Positions 26,408 through 34,766 of a stretch of DNA of 36,915 nt are shown in pieces. A model generated the notes under the pieces. That model was not told where the DNA came from. It worked only from the letters and a program-made list of their open reading frames with translations, and made no database searches. Positions within the stretch are counted from its first letter, which is position 1; the number at the start of each line of letters is the position of its first letter. This DNA is from Chloroflexota bacterium. Its GTDB lineage: Bacteria; Chloroflexota; Dehalococcoidia; Lucifugimonadales; Lucifugimonadaceae. The stretch lies in assembly GCA_002730555.1 (NCBI GenBank), contig PCAM01000029.1, forward strand, positions 1 to 36,915, read 5' to 3'. The translations under genes were made by a program, and so were the position numbers.

Positions 26408-26985
26408 CTAGTCGCCGGCTTCAACCGCCGCGGTTTCGGTGACCGGAGAGACCTCAGGGGGGGTCTCTGCTTCCGGGCCTTCGACGCTGACGTCGGGGAG
26501 CCATTCGAGCCACTTCGGCAGGTGCCAGTTGAGGTCGCCCATGAGTTTCATGGATGCCGCGAGCAGGGTCGACCGGATCAAAGTGGCATCGATCAAGACC
26601 GCCCTTCCCAGGCCGATGCCGAACTGCTGCATGTCGATGTTCCGGCCCAGTGCGGAGGCGCCGACCATCTCCGTTCCGATACGCATGGGAATCGTCTCGG
26701 AACCGGCATCTCGCATTGCTTGACTCCCCCCCCGTGCTTAGGTTCCCGTCCCACATCGCCTGCGATCATGCTTTCGCCGGTACTTGCCGCCTTGCCGGAA
26801 ACCGTCGCCGAGTCGACAGGAGACCGCTGGTGGGTCGCGGCAGTTAGGTCTTCTCCGCCCGCCGCCAGTACAAGGCTGTCCCCGTTCGGGGCGCAGTGAT
26901 AGACGGCCAGATCGCCGTAACCGAACTCCTCACGAAGCCAAGGAATCGTTGAGCGAAGCTCGTCAGCCGTCCGCAGGGGGTTCAA
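26408..26985 (-). pseudogene. broken GAF-like segment joined to an MmpL/RND C-terminal fragment
   Basis: The minus strand from about 26985 encodes a GAF-like sequence (LREEFGYGDLAVYHCAPNGDSLVLAA, then KAASTGESMIAGDVGREPKHGGG). At a run of eight G (about 26728) it loses frame; the frame beside it continues plausibly as a GAF end, SETIPMRIGTEMVGA. Within a few residues this becomes NIDMQQFGIGLGRAVLIDATLIRSTLLAASMKLMGDLNW and LPKWLEWLPDVS, which is the last membrane helix and tail of an MmpL-type transporter, ending at 26408. Nothing of the remaining several hundred residues of such a transporter is present. It therefore looks like two truncated genes fused and frameshifted. Confidence 0.6.
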
Positions 26986-27002
26986 GCGTATGACGACATC
27001 GT

Positions 27003-27248
27003 TTAAACGCCGTTTGTTTTGGCCCGGCGAGGTTCCCGCCTGGACGGCATTGCGTTCTCGGATTCGGCTCCAGAATCGCCCGCCGCAGCCACCGATTCGG
27101 CCATGGAGAGAAATGATTTAGCGTCAGCGTTGTTCGCGTCAACGCCGAGCAACGCTTGTGCCGTCTTTCTCACGCGCTGCCAGTCCATGGCCTCCTCCGC
27201 CTGATCAAGAAGCCGATCGATTCGCTTCTGCGCCCGTTCGCTTGTCAT
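27003..27248 (-). CDS. small helical protein, N-terminal module of a larger signalling family
   Basis: 81 residues from an ATG at 27248. The sequence MTSERAQKRIDRLLDQAEEA followed by DWQRVRKTAQALLGVDANNADAKSFLSMAES is a TPR-like helical pair resembling the N-terminal module of some multidomain Chloroflexota kinases or cyclases; this is recognition from memory and not certain. The remainder is a low-complexity tail ending in RREPRRAKTNGV. It sits directly upstream, on the same strand, of the broken GAF segment, so it may be the surviving first part of one larger gene. Confidence 0.5.
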   Translation of the reverse strand: MTSERAQKRIDRLLDQAEEAMDWQRVRKTAQALLGVDANNADAKSFLSMAESVAAAGDSGAESENAMPSRREPRRAKTNGV

Positions 27249-27346
27249 GATGGCTGGATGATACAGCGCCCGGGCTATGGGGTTGCGCGGCGGAAGCGTG
27301 CTCGGCCTGTCTTGCGGGTGCTTGAAATGGGCCACGGTGATTGTGG

Positions 27347-27375
27347 TTGACGCGCCCTGCCCTCGGGGCTAGCTT
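27347..27375 (+). promoter_or_regulatory. candidate promoter for the selenoprotein gene
   Basis: TTGACG and TAGCTT with a 17-base spacer, 51 bases ahead of the start codon. The -35 box is good and the -10 box poor, so this is tentative. Confidence 0.35.
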
Positions 27376-27426
27376 CGTGAAACCGCGTCCCGTAACACAC
27401 CGATACACCAGCCAGAGAGGCTCTCA

Positions 27427-29121
27427 ATGGCCAGCACACCCAGTAAACTTAGCGTCATGCACCCGGTCGCCGCCCTTGAAGGGGCCGGGATTGAGACCGA
27501 TATCGCCCCGCGTCCGACCTCGCTGGATGGGCTGAAGGTTGGCCTGATCTGGAACCGCAAACGGGGCGGAGACGCTATCTTGGAACAGGTCGGCACGATG
27601 CTGCGCGATCGGTTTTCAGACGTCAGGCTGACCACCTACGAGGGAAGCATCCCGACTCCTTCAGATATGCTGGACCGAGCGGCGGAGGAGTGCGACGTGG
27701 TCGTCGGCTCCTCAAGCGACTGAGGGCAGTGCACGTCGTGGCTTGTCCACGACATGATTTACCTGGAGCGCAAGGGCATCCCCACGGTGTCTGTGGCGTC
27801 GGCCGGGTTCGAGAAGGACACGCTGGCCAGCGCCCGTGTTTTCGGGATGCCCCGTGTGCCGTTTGCCGTGGTGCCGGACGTGATAACGAGCGTCCCGCCG
27901 GAGCGGTCTAAAGCCAGCATCGCGGAACGTATAGACGTGGTGGTTCGCGGGTTGACCGACCCGGAAGCTATGCCCGATCTTGCGGACACCGGACCGCTGC
28001 CTGAACGATTGCCGGGCGAGCCACTGGACTTTGACGGCGCAGACCAGCTGGACGCGCTGGCGCAGTTCAACGAGACGTTCCTGGAGAACGGCTGGAGTGA
28101 TGGCTTGCCCCTGCTACCGCCGACGCCGGAACGGGTGAGCGAGATCCTGGCGGGCTCGACCCTGGAACCGGAACATATCATCGGCCTGCTGCCCCCGGGC
28201 ATGGGTATAGCGACGGTTCAGAAGATCGCCGTGTCCGCCGCAATGGCGGGGTGCGAGCCGTCCCACCTGCCGGTGCTGATCGCCGCATGCGAGGCCGTGA
28301 TTAAAATGGGATCGCGTGCTCGGCAGTGGCTTATGTCCACCAGCCCCGATGCGCCGATCATGCTGCTGAACGGCCCGATCGTGGACGAGCTGGGGCTTAA
28401 CACCGGTAAAGCTTCTCTTGGCCCGGGCAAGCAGTCCCGGGTAAACATCGTGCTGGGGCGTGCGTTCCGGCTGGTGCTGATGAACGTCGGACACAACTAC
28501 CCGACCGAGATGGACATGGACACTATCGGCGCGCCGTCCAAGTTCTCGCTGTGCGCAGCCGAGCCCGTTAAAGGCGGACCCTGGGAGTCGCTCGCCGAGG
28601 AGCGAGGGTTCCCGACGAGCGCGTCCACTGTGACGGTCGCCGGCGTACGTAACCTGATCGACGCCGCAGACCTGAACAACTTCACACCGGAGCGCGTTTT
28701 GAACACGGTAGCCGGGGGCATCAGAGGCGGAGGTGGTTATTTTGGCATCCGCTGGTCTGACCCGGACCCGTACGACCGTGAAGGTGGCGGCGGCGCGCTG
28801 GTGATCCTGTGTCCCGATCACGCCCGGGTTTGCACGGACGCCGGATGGTCCAAGGACATGGTGCGCGACTACCTGTGGGCCAAGACCCGCGTGACCGTAT
28901 CCGGGCTGCACAACGGGTTCAAGGCGAATCCGGACTGGCTACTCCCGCCCTGGCGCTGGATCATGGACCTGTCGCCGGAAGAGGCCGGACGCACCAGCTT
29001 CCCGGCGTTCAACAGGCCGGAACGGATCGAGATCGTCTCGTTCGGCGGTCCCGCCGGCAAGAGCATGGTGATGATGACGAACGGGCCGTCGCAGACGGTG
29101 GAGGTCCAGAACCGAAGTTAA
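27427..29121 (+). CDS. predicted selenoprotein, UGSC family, TGA read as selenocysteine at codon 99
   Basis: 564 residues counting one in-frame TGA (27721-27723) as selenocysteine. GAGAGG at 27415-27420 precedes the ATG. The N-terminal domain (about 1-190) runs GLKVGLIWNRKRGGDAILEQV, ECDVVVGSSSD, then U-G-Q-C, then TSWLVHDMIYLERKGIPTVSVAS. In the UGSC (seleno)protein family this position is a U-G-S-C or C-G-S-C motif, so TGA falls exactly on the redox residue. The C-terminal domain (about 210-564), which has FLENGWSDGLPLLPPTPERV, GCEPSHLPVLIAACEAV and a GGGGYFGIRWSDPDPYD-like region, often accompanies it. Without readthrough only a 98-residue stub is made and the 455-residue remainder would need its own start at 27754. 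A SECIS-like hairpin follows the TGA. Biochemical function of the family is unknown to me; a redox role is inferred from the UxxC motif. No selA, selB or selD is in the window. Confidence 0.85.
27735..27753 (+). promoter_or_regulatory. bacterial SECIS-like hairpin
   Basis: GTCGTGG and CCACGAC form a perfect 7-bp stem with loop CTTGT, beginning 11 bases after the TGA; the apical loop lies 18-23 bases from it. If the top G-C pair opens, the loop begins with G, as bacterial SECIS loops usually do. Two more pairs (CA with TG) extend the stem past one mismatch. In bacteria such a hairpin is bound by SelB to recode UGA. Confidence 0.7.
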
Positions 29122-29141
29122 ACCACAGGGAGGGAACTGGC

Positions 29142-29250
29142 ATAGCAGACCATCATAGGCGGGACGCTAATCGAAGGCACTGGCCGGGATCCGGTCGCGA
29201 GCGCTACGATTTTGATCGACGACGAAAGTCTGATTCTGATGAGGAACGCA
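29142..29250 (+). pseudogene. N-terminal remnant of an amidohydrolase
   Basis: A good Shine-Dalgarno (GGGAGGG, 29128-29134) follows the selenoprotein stop, but the expected start codon reads ATA and the frame must shift to give TIIGGTLIEGTGRDPVASAT and ILIDDESLI. That sequence is the classic first beta-sandwich strand of amidohydrolases (dihydroorotase or imidazolonepropionase type). Only about 35 residues remain; the catalytic barrel is absent and the next gene lies on the other strand. Confidence 0.6.
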
Positions 29251-29287
29251 GGTGAGGGCGACCACTCCCAACGTTGTGTGATACGTC

Positions 29288-30013
29288 CTAATAGGCCGCG
29301 TTGTTCTCCATCACCTTCGATTGTTCAGCCATCGCGGCCCGAAGTGTGTCCGGCGTCGCTCCAGCGGCCTGGGCGGCCTTGATCATTGGAGCCTCGTACA
29401 AGCCCATCAGATCCGCCAGCCTCGGGATGTCCCTGGCGACCTCCAGCGGGATCTGGATAGCGCCGTGCTTGTCGGCTGCGATCAAGTCGCCGGGGCTCAC
29501 CTTCATGCCGGAAACCTCGATCGTGGTCCCGAGCGCCTCTGCGTGCACATATGCGTGGGAGACACAGACCTCTTTAGAGAGGAATTGGAAACCCATCTCC
29601 CTGACCTCATCAAGGTCGCGAACCGTGCCGTCCGTCACCACCCCGACGGCGCCGAGGCCCTTGGCGATGCTGCCGTTAACCTCACCCCAGAACGAGCCGA
29701 GCGGCTTCTCGTCGCGGTCGTGGATCACGATCATGCGTGGCGAGGGTTGGGCGACAATCGACTCCCAGTACTGGTCGCGGGGGACGGATTTGCGACCGGG
29801 CACGGCGGATGCGATCTCCACTGTCACGGCGTATCCGACGACCGTCTCGAACTCCGGGAAACGGCAAATTATGTCGGGACGGGTGAAGCCGTCTGTCCAG
29901 GGTCGCAGGCCTTTGATCAGCTCAAGTGCGTTGGAGATGGTGGGAGTGTCGAGCTGACGGATGGCGTCCAGTTCGGCTTCGGTCAGTGGGGCGGTCGGCT
30001 CGGCCAATGTCAT
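29288..30013 (-). CDS. RraA-like protein (HMG/CHA aldolase-type lyase family)
   Basis: 241 residues from an ATG. The RraA/MenG-like fold is recognisable: LDTPTISNALELIKGLRPW at the start, GVVTDGTVRDLDEVREMGF (the metal/substrate Asp-Arg motif GxxxDGxxRD), and SGMKVSPGDLIAADKHGAIQIPLEVA. Family members are divalent-metal-dependent aldolases or oxaloacetate decarboxylases acting on 4-hydroxy-4-methyl-2-oxoglutarate-like acids, or regulators of RNase E; with no RNase E context, a catabolic lyase is more likely here. fabI lies upstream on the same strand, 66 bases away. Confidence 0.88.
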   Translation of the reverse strand: MTLAEPTAPLTEAELDAIRQLDTPTISNALELIKGLRPWTDGFTRPDIICRFPEFETVVGYAVTVEIASAVPGRKSVPRDQYWESIVAQPSPRMIVIHDRDEKPLGSFWGEVNGSIAKGLGAVGVVTDGTVRDLDEVREMGFQFLSKEVCVSHAYVHAEALGTTIEVSGMKVSPGDLIAADKHGAIQIPLEVARDIPRLADLMGLYEAPMIKAAQAAGATPDTLRAAMAEQSKVMENNAAY

Positions 30014-30079
30014 TTCCTTAATAGGGCGTGGTCTTGGATGAGGACCGCGGTCTGCGGCCCGTGTCGATCAGTTCGTACT

Positions 30080-30856
30080 CTAGATACCCATGATCCCGTA
30101 ACCGCCGTCCACCGGCAGCACGTGACCCGTAATCCCTGAAGACAGATCGCTCAACAGGAAGACCGCTGCGTCTGCGACCTCCGTGTGTGTGATGTTGCGG
30201 CCTATCGGAGCCCGTGCGGCGTGCGACCGTCGCATCTCGTTGAAGCCGGGGATGCTGCGCGCTGCGAGCGTCGGCAGGGGACCGGCGGACACGGCGTTTA
30301 CGCGGACGGCTTTCGGCCCGAATTCGGCGGCGAGCTGTCGCACGGCGTTTTCAAGCGCCGCTTTGGCCGTGCCCATCACGTTGTAGCCCGGATACACCTT
30401 TTCCGATGCGTCGAAGGTCAGGGTGACCACGGACCCGCCGCCTTCCCCCATGTGGGGGACCGCCAGCGCCGTGATCGGGATCAACGTGTATGCGCTGACC
30501 TCTAGCGCCGTCCGGAAGCCGTCTATTCCGGTTTTAGAGAAATCGCCGCCGAGATCGTCCCGTTCAGCATATGCAATGGAATGGACGACAAAGTCCAGCT
30601 TGCCCAACGCCGCGACGGCCTTTTCGTAAGCCGCCTCGACTTGACCCGGCTCGGTGGCGTCGCACTCCACCAGGCACGGGTCGCCCAGTGATGTGACAGC
30701 CTTCTTAACGGAGTCCAGCAGGCGTTCGGTCTGGTAGGTGAACGCGAGCTCGGCGCCGGCGTCCGCCAGTTCTTGAGATATCGCCCACGCAATGGAACGG
30801 GCGTTGGCGACGCCAAACACGACACCTTTTTTCCCGCTCAAATCCAGTCTCGTCAT
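30080..30856 (-). CDS. fabI: enoyl-[acyl-carrier-protein] reductase (NADH)
   Basis: 258 residues from the ATG at 30856, which has GGAG seven bases upstream; that GGAG is itself part of four extra codons (TTG start at 30868), so the ATG is preferred. FabI features: SGKKGVVFGVANARSIAWAISQELADAGA (atypical SDR cofactor loop), VVHSIAYAERDDLGGDF, and the catalytic Tyr-x6-Lys in YNVMGTAKAALENA. The C-terminus AVFLLSDLSSGITGHVLPVDGGYGIMG is typical. It performs the last reductive step of each fatty-acid elongation cycle. Confidence 0.95.
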   Translation of the reverse strand: MTRLDLSGKKGVVFGVANARSIAWAISQELADAGAELAFTYQTERLLDSVKKAVTSLGDPCLVECDATEPGQVEAAYEKAVAALGKLDFVVHSIAYAERDDLGGDFSKTGIDGFRTALEVSAYTLIPITALAVPHMGEGGGSVVTLTFDASEKVYPGYNVMGTAKAALENAVRQLAAEFGPKAVRVNAVSAGPLPTLAARSIPGFNEMRRSHAARAPIGRNITHTEVADAAVFLLSDLSSGITGHVLPVDGGYGIMGI

Positions 30857-30995
30857 GGGCGGCTCCAATTCCTTTATATAGGAGGTGATTGAGGAAGTTT
30901 ACCGATCCGTCACGTGTGAAGTTCGATCGTCTGCGTGAGATCGCCCCGCGTTGGGTATTTCCGGGCGGTAAACATATCACTGTAATGCGGTCCGT

Positions 30996-32013
30996 CTAGA
31001 AGTTTGTGTAAGAGCCGTCTCTCCTGTGCGGGTGTGTAAAACTCTCTGGTTGGACTGAACGAGCGGCCGCGACCTTCTCATCCACGTCGATATCCAGCCC
31101 CGGTCCGGTCGGTATGGGATATCGGGAACCGTCCAGTTTGAGGAGATCGGGGAACAGTTCTCGGTCGTCCCCGCCGATGTTGCAGATGTCGAGGCACACA
31201 AAGTTCGCGAGGCCGGGCTCGATGAAGGGAATGAAAGCCCACTTGGTGGAGGACTCCTCACCAATGGCGAATGGGGTGTCGGTCATCGCCCTGAACAATT
31301 CGTAGGCCTCTGGCGACTCGGAACGGATCGGCTCTTCCAGGAAGTCGAGCGTGCCGGGAGGCATCTTCTGCGCAAAGGACGCGGCCTCTGCCCTAGAGAA
31401 ACGGTGGTGGACGTCGATACCGTGTACCGGTTCCGGTTAAAGGGCTTCGCACACTTTCGTTAACCAAGTGGCGGCGGTGGGAATCGATTCGCGCGGCTCG
31501 TACATCTGGCCGCCTCTATTGTCAGTGCCGTCCGGCATGAGCGGTAAATTCCCGGCGGATAGCGTCCCATCCTTTCTCCACCAGCATCTGGCAGTCTTCG
31601 ACCAGCTGCGGGCCGTTTGGAGCTGTGACCGTGGCGAATGCCGGCACGTAATCACGCTGTTTCCCACCGAGTAACTGGTAGGCCGGCACGCCGAACGCTT
31701 TGCCGGTGGTGTCATACGGGGCGATGTCTATCGCAGAGATCCCCGCCGTGAGGATCAGATTGCCCTCAAAGTACCGGCCTCTGTATATGCGCTGCCAGTG
31801 CGCGCCGCGATCCAAGGGATCGGTTCCTATCAAGAATCTCTTGAAGTACTCGATCACTCCGGGCACCGCCCGTTCATGGTTGGCCAACCCCGCCTCGCCC
31901 CAGCCGTAGATGCCTTCATCCGTCTCTACCTTGACCGGGAACTGACTGTGATTGCCCACCTGAGTGGGAAAGGCCTTGATGTCTGTGATCTTCAATGGGA
32001 TCTCTGGGTTCAA
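30996..32013 (-). pseudogene. enolase-superfamily dehydratase, decayed
   Basis: The minus strand from the TTG at 32013 encodes the N-terminal capping domain (LKITDIKAFPTQVG, GIYGWGEAGLANHERAV, GRYFEGNLILTAGISAIDIA, GVPAYQLLGGKQRDYVPAFA, VEKGWDAIR). About 31565 the frame changes to DNRGGQMYEPRESIPTAATW, and there a TAA at 31437-31439 interrupts it; the same frame continues after the stop as VHGIDVHHRFSRAEAASF, TLDFLEEPIRSESPEAYELF, FAIGEESSTKWAF and LDICNIGG. The barrel's later part with the catalytic histidine is missing; the sequence jumps to a tail-like end, GPGLDIDVDEK. Frameshift, stop and deletion together make this a pseudogene. It is related to the intact dehydratase at 923-2131. Confidence 0.85.
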
Positions 32014-32611
32014 GTTGAATCCCGTGTCGTTTTCCCTGGGATACGACTAGGCCGAGAAGGTAGGAAAGGCGAGTCAGAGTTGCCCCGCCCGTCCCGCCTC
32101 CCTGAACGGGTACGCGACAGATGCCCGCGCAAGACTCCCGCCGGGAACCCCCGGGCCAGTGTAGTTTTTCGGACATCGCCGCGGGCCTCGCCGGGAGGTC
32201 GGTCGTCTGGTAACCTCGGAACAACGAAACTGGAGTCGCCCCCAGACTCCTTGAGAGGTACCCCTCCCCATCAGTCGCAGAGACCGCAACCTCAATTACG
32301 AATTGCCGGTTCCCCCGGCCCTGCGGCTTCCCGCTGGCTCACCAGGCCAGCGAATGGCTCCCACCGATGTCTGGGAATTCGATTTTCTCGAGCCTGATGT
32401 GAGAAGTCGGCTGCGATCTCCGTCGACCGAGAACCTTCGGATTCTTCCTTTGTCCCCGGTGTACCCAGCGTTCAAAGTATTCACGGAATCTACCGCTGCG
32501 CTCCCGGCCGCCCTGATTTCCCCAATCCACCCTATGGTTTCAGGGGTTTCAGGCGACCCCGTTTCTTCCGGCGGCCTGACAACCCCGGCATCTCCGGTAT
32601 ACCCGGTTCAC
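32014..32611. other. non-coding stretch between the enolase pseudogene and pyrG
   Basis: About 600 bases with no ORF that looks like protein on either strand. It contains a tandem repeat at 32536-32553 and two imperfect copies of a CCGGTATACCC-GGTTCA-like sequence (about 32457 and 32595). It must hold the pyrG promoter and leader, but I cannot point to a convincing -35/-10 pair. Confidence 0.6.
32536..32553. repeat. tandem 9-bp repeat in pyrG leader
   Basis: GGTTTCAGG occurs twice with no gap, about 75 bases before the pyrG start. Function unknown. Confidence 0.6.
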
Positions 32612-32625
32612 AAGGAGGCACGACC

Positions 32626-34317
32626 TTGACCCAGTACGTGTTTGTAACTGGCGGCGTCGTGAGCTCCCTCGGCAAGGGCATCGTCGTTGCTTCTATCGGA
32701 AGGATGCTCAAGAGCCGCGGCGCCACCATCGCCGTGATGAAGCTTGATCCCTACCTCAACGTGGATCCCGGGACGATGTCTCCTTACCAGCACGGAGAGG
32801 TGTACGTGACCGGGGACGGATCCGAGACGGATCTGGACCTGGGCCACTATGAGCGCTTTATCGATGTTGAACTGACCGCCGTGTCCAACGTGACCGCAGG
32901 GCAGATCTACTCAGACGTTATCTCACGGGAGCGAAACGGACGCTACCTCGGCGGAACCATCCAGACCGTTCCGCACGTCACCAACCTTATTAAAGAACGG
33001 ATCCACCAGCTCGCGGACGAGACGGGCGCGGATGTCGCCGTTATCGAGGTCGGAGGAACTGTCGGCGACATCGAGGGACTGCCGTTCCTTGAGGCGATCA
33101 GGCAGATGCACAACGACGTGGGGCGGGATAACGCCATTTATGTCCACCTCACCCTCCTGCCTTATCTCGGTTCGACCGGCGAGCTGAAAACCAAGCCCAC
33201 CCAGCACAGCGTTCAGGCGCTCCGCGGTATCGGCATACAGCCAGACGCCATAATTTGCCGGAGTGACTTTGAGGTCGACCTGGGACTGCGTGAGAAGATT
33301 TCGCTCTACTGCGACGTGCCGACCGAGGCCGTTATCGGACTCGAAACCCTGGACACGGTGTACGCGGTGCCGCTAAGCCTTGAAGAGGCTGGATTTGGCG
33401 ATTTCTTGGCGGACCGCCTGGGCATCACGAAGAGTCCCGACCTATCGCAATGGGCCGACATGGTCGAGAAACTTCGTGACCCCAAACGGACGGTGCGGGT
33501 CGCCATCGTCGGAAAGTACGTCGAGCTTCCGGACTCTTACCTCTCCGTTATCGAAGCGCTCCGTCATTCGGCGCTCGCCCAGGATTGCGAGGTCAAGATC
33601 GATTGGATCAAAGCCGAGGATATTGAAGAGTTGGGCGCAGACTCGGTGCTCGATCGGGCTTCCGGCGTCATAGTCCCCGGCGGTTTCGGTGAACGTGGCA
33701 TCGAGGGAATGGTTTCCGCCGCGCGCTACGCACGCGAGCGCGCGATTCCTTACTTGGGGCTTTGTCTCGGCATGCAGGTGATGGTGATCGAGTTCGCACG
33801 GTCCGTCCTCGGGTTGGAAGACGCCAACTCGGCGGAATTTGATCCTGGATCGAAAAACCATGTCATCGCGTACATGCCCGGGCAGCGCGAACTGGGCACC
33901 ACCGGGGGTACCATGCGCCTCGGCTTGTACCCGTGTGCGTTGGTTCCCGGGACGATCGCAGCGGGTGCGTACGGTTCCGAACTGGTTAATGAGCGGCACC
34001 GACACCGGTATGAATTGAACAACGATTACCGGGACCGGCTCAACGGGGCCGGCCTGCTGACAAGCGGGACCGCTCCCGATGGCTCTCTGGTCGAGATCAG
34101 TGAGGTGGAAGGGCATCCATTTATGGTCGGATCGCAGTTCCACCCGGAGTTCGCGTCACGACCCGACCGGCCGCATCCGTTGTTCCGCGAATTCATGGGC
34201 GCTGCGGTCGATACCCTCCGGGAGGGTGCGCAACACTCGTTGCCCATGGATGAATCAGGGGGGGACGACACGGCTTCATCGCCGGAAATCGTTGAGCGAT
34301 CGGGTATCTCCACGTAG
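32626..34317 (+). CDS. pyrG: CTP synthase
   Basis: 563 residues from a TTG at 32626, with AAGGAGG ending seven bases upstream. N-terminal amidoligase domain: TQYVFVTGGVVSSLGKGIVVASIGRML, VMKLDPYLNVDPGTMSPYQHGEVYVTGDGSETDLDLGHYERF-type signature and EVGGTVGDIEGLPFLEAIRQ. C-terminal class I glutaminase: GGFGERGIEGMVSAARYARE, nucleophile LGLCLGMQVMVIEFAR and the His-Glu pair in GSQFHPEFASRP. It converts UTP to CTP with glutamine and ATP. Length and both active sites are complete, plus a short acidic tail. Confidence 0.97.
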   Translation: MTQYVFVTGGVVSSLGKGIVVASIGRMLKSRGATIAVMKLDPYLNVDPGTMSPYQHGEVYVTGDGSETDLDLGHYERFIDVELTAVSNVTAGQIYSDVISRERNGRYLGGTIQTVPHVTNLIKERIHQLADETGADVAVIEVGGTVGDIEGLPFLEAIRQMHNDVGRDNAIYVHLTLLPYLGSTGELKTKPTQHSVQALRGIGIQPDAIICRSDFEVDLGLREKISLYCDVPTEAVIGLETLDTVYAVPLSLEEAGFGDFLADRLGITKSPDLSQWADMVEKLRDPKRTVRVAIVGKYVELPDSYLSVIEALRHSALAQDCEVKIDWIKAEDIEELGADSVLDRASGVIVPGGFGERGIEGMVSAARYARERAIPYLGLCLGMQVMVIEFARSVLGLEDANSAEFDPGSKNHVIAYMPGQRELGTTGGTMRLGLYPCALVPGTIAAGAYGSELVNERHRHRYELNNDYRDRLNGAGLLTSGTAPDGSLVEISEVEGHPFMVGSQFHPEFASRPDRPHPLFREFMGAAVDTLREGAQHSLPMDESGGDDTASSPEIVERSGIST

Positions 34318-34766
34318 AGGAACACGTGAACCTTGTGCTATAGTCGCGAGAGGCGTCCTCCGCGTGATTCCAGATGAATCCACCGGTAAGGCGCATCGGT
34401 CGGGACTTCCGGCCTTCCCGCCCATGGGCACCTCCCGGGGCCCCTCCGCATCAGGCATTAGTTGTCGCAGCGGACTTCGCTGCAGGCCAGCGGGGCGTCC
34501 GGTCAAGAGGCAGATTACCGACTGGGCAACCAGACGGACATACGGCGTCGGCAAACACAGGCCGGCACCCCGGAGATCTACTCTAACGAGACTCCGTCCC
34601 CACACTTTTCAATAGATCATCACGAACCCTGCGCAAACAGCAGCCGGGTTGGTTGGCTTTGCGCCAATCCCGCCACGGTGATTGTCGACTACGCCGGGTT
34701 AACACGAGACGCGTTTGTCGTCCCAAATCTTTGCCCTTTGAAGGGGTACAACCTGGAGGAACTCAA
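34318..34766. other. 449-base rho leader without a gene
   Basis: No convincing ORF; the open frames have the composition of shadows. It contains the extended -10 promoter at 34336-34344, several GC-rich dyads and, at its end, the rho Shine-Dalgarno. A long leader would suit the autoregulation of rho known in other bacteria. Confidence 0.5.
34336..34344 (+). promoter_or_regulatory. extended -10 promoter element, likely for rho
   Basis: TGCTATAGT matches the TGnTATAAT extended -10 pattern at all but one position, 19 bases past the pyrG stop. It would give a leader of about 415 bases before rho. Confidence 0.5.

Noticed and set aside
27754-29121. Independent 455-residue gene starting at the ATG at 27754
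   Set aside because: The ATG lies inside the conserved TSWLVHDMIYLERKG segment of the N-terminal domain and has no Shine-Dalgarno; the upstream frame joins it exactly through the TGA.
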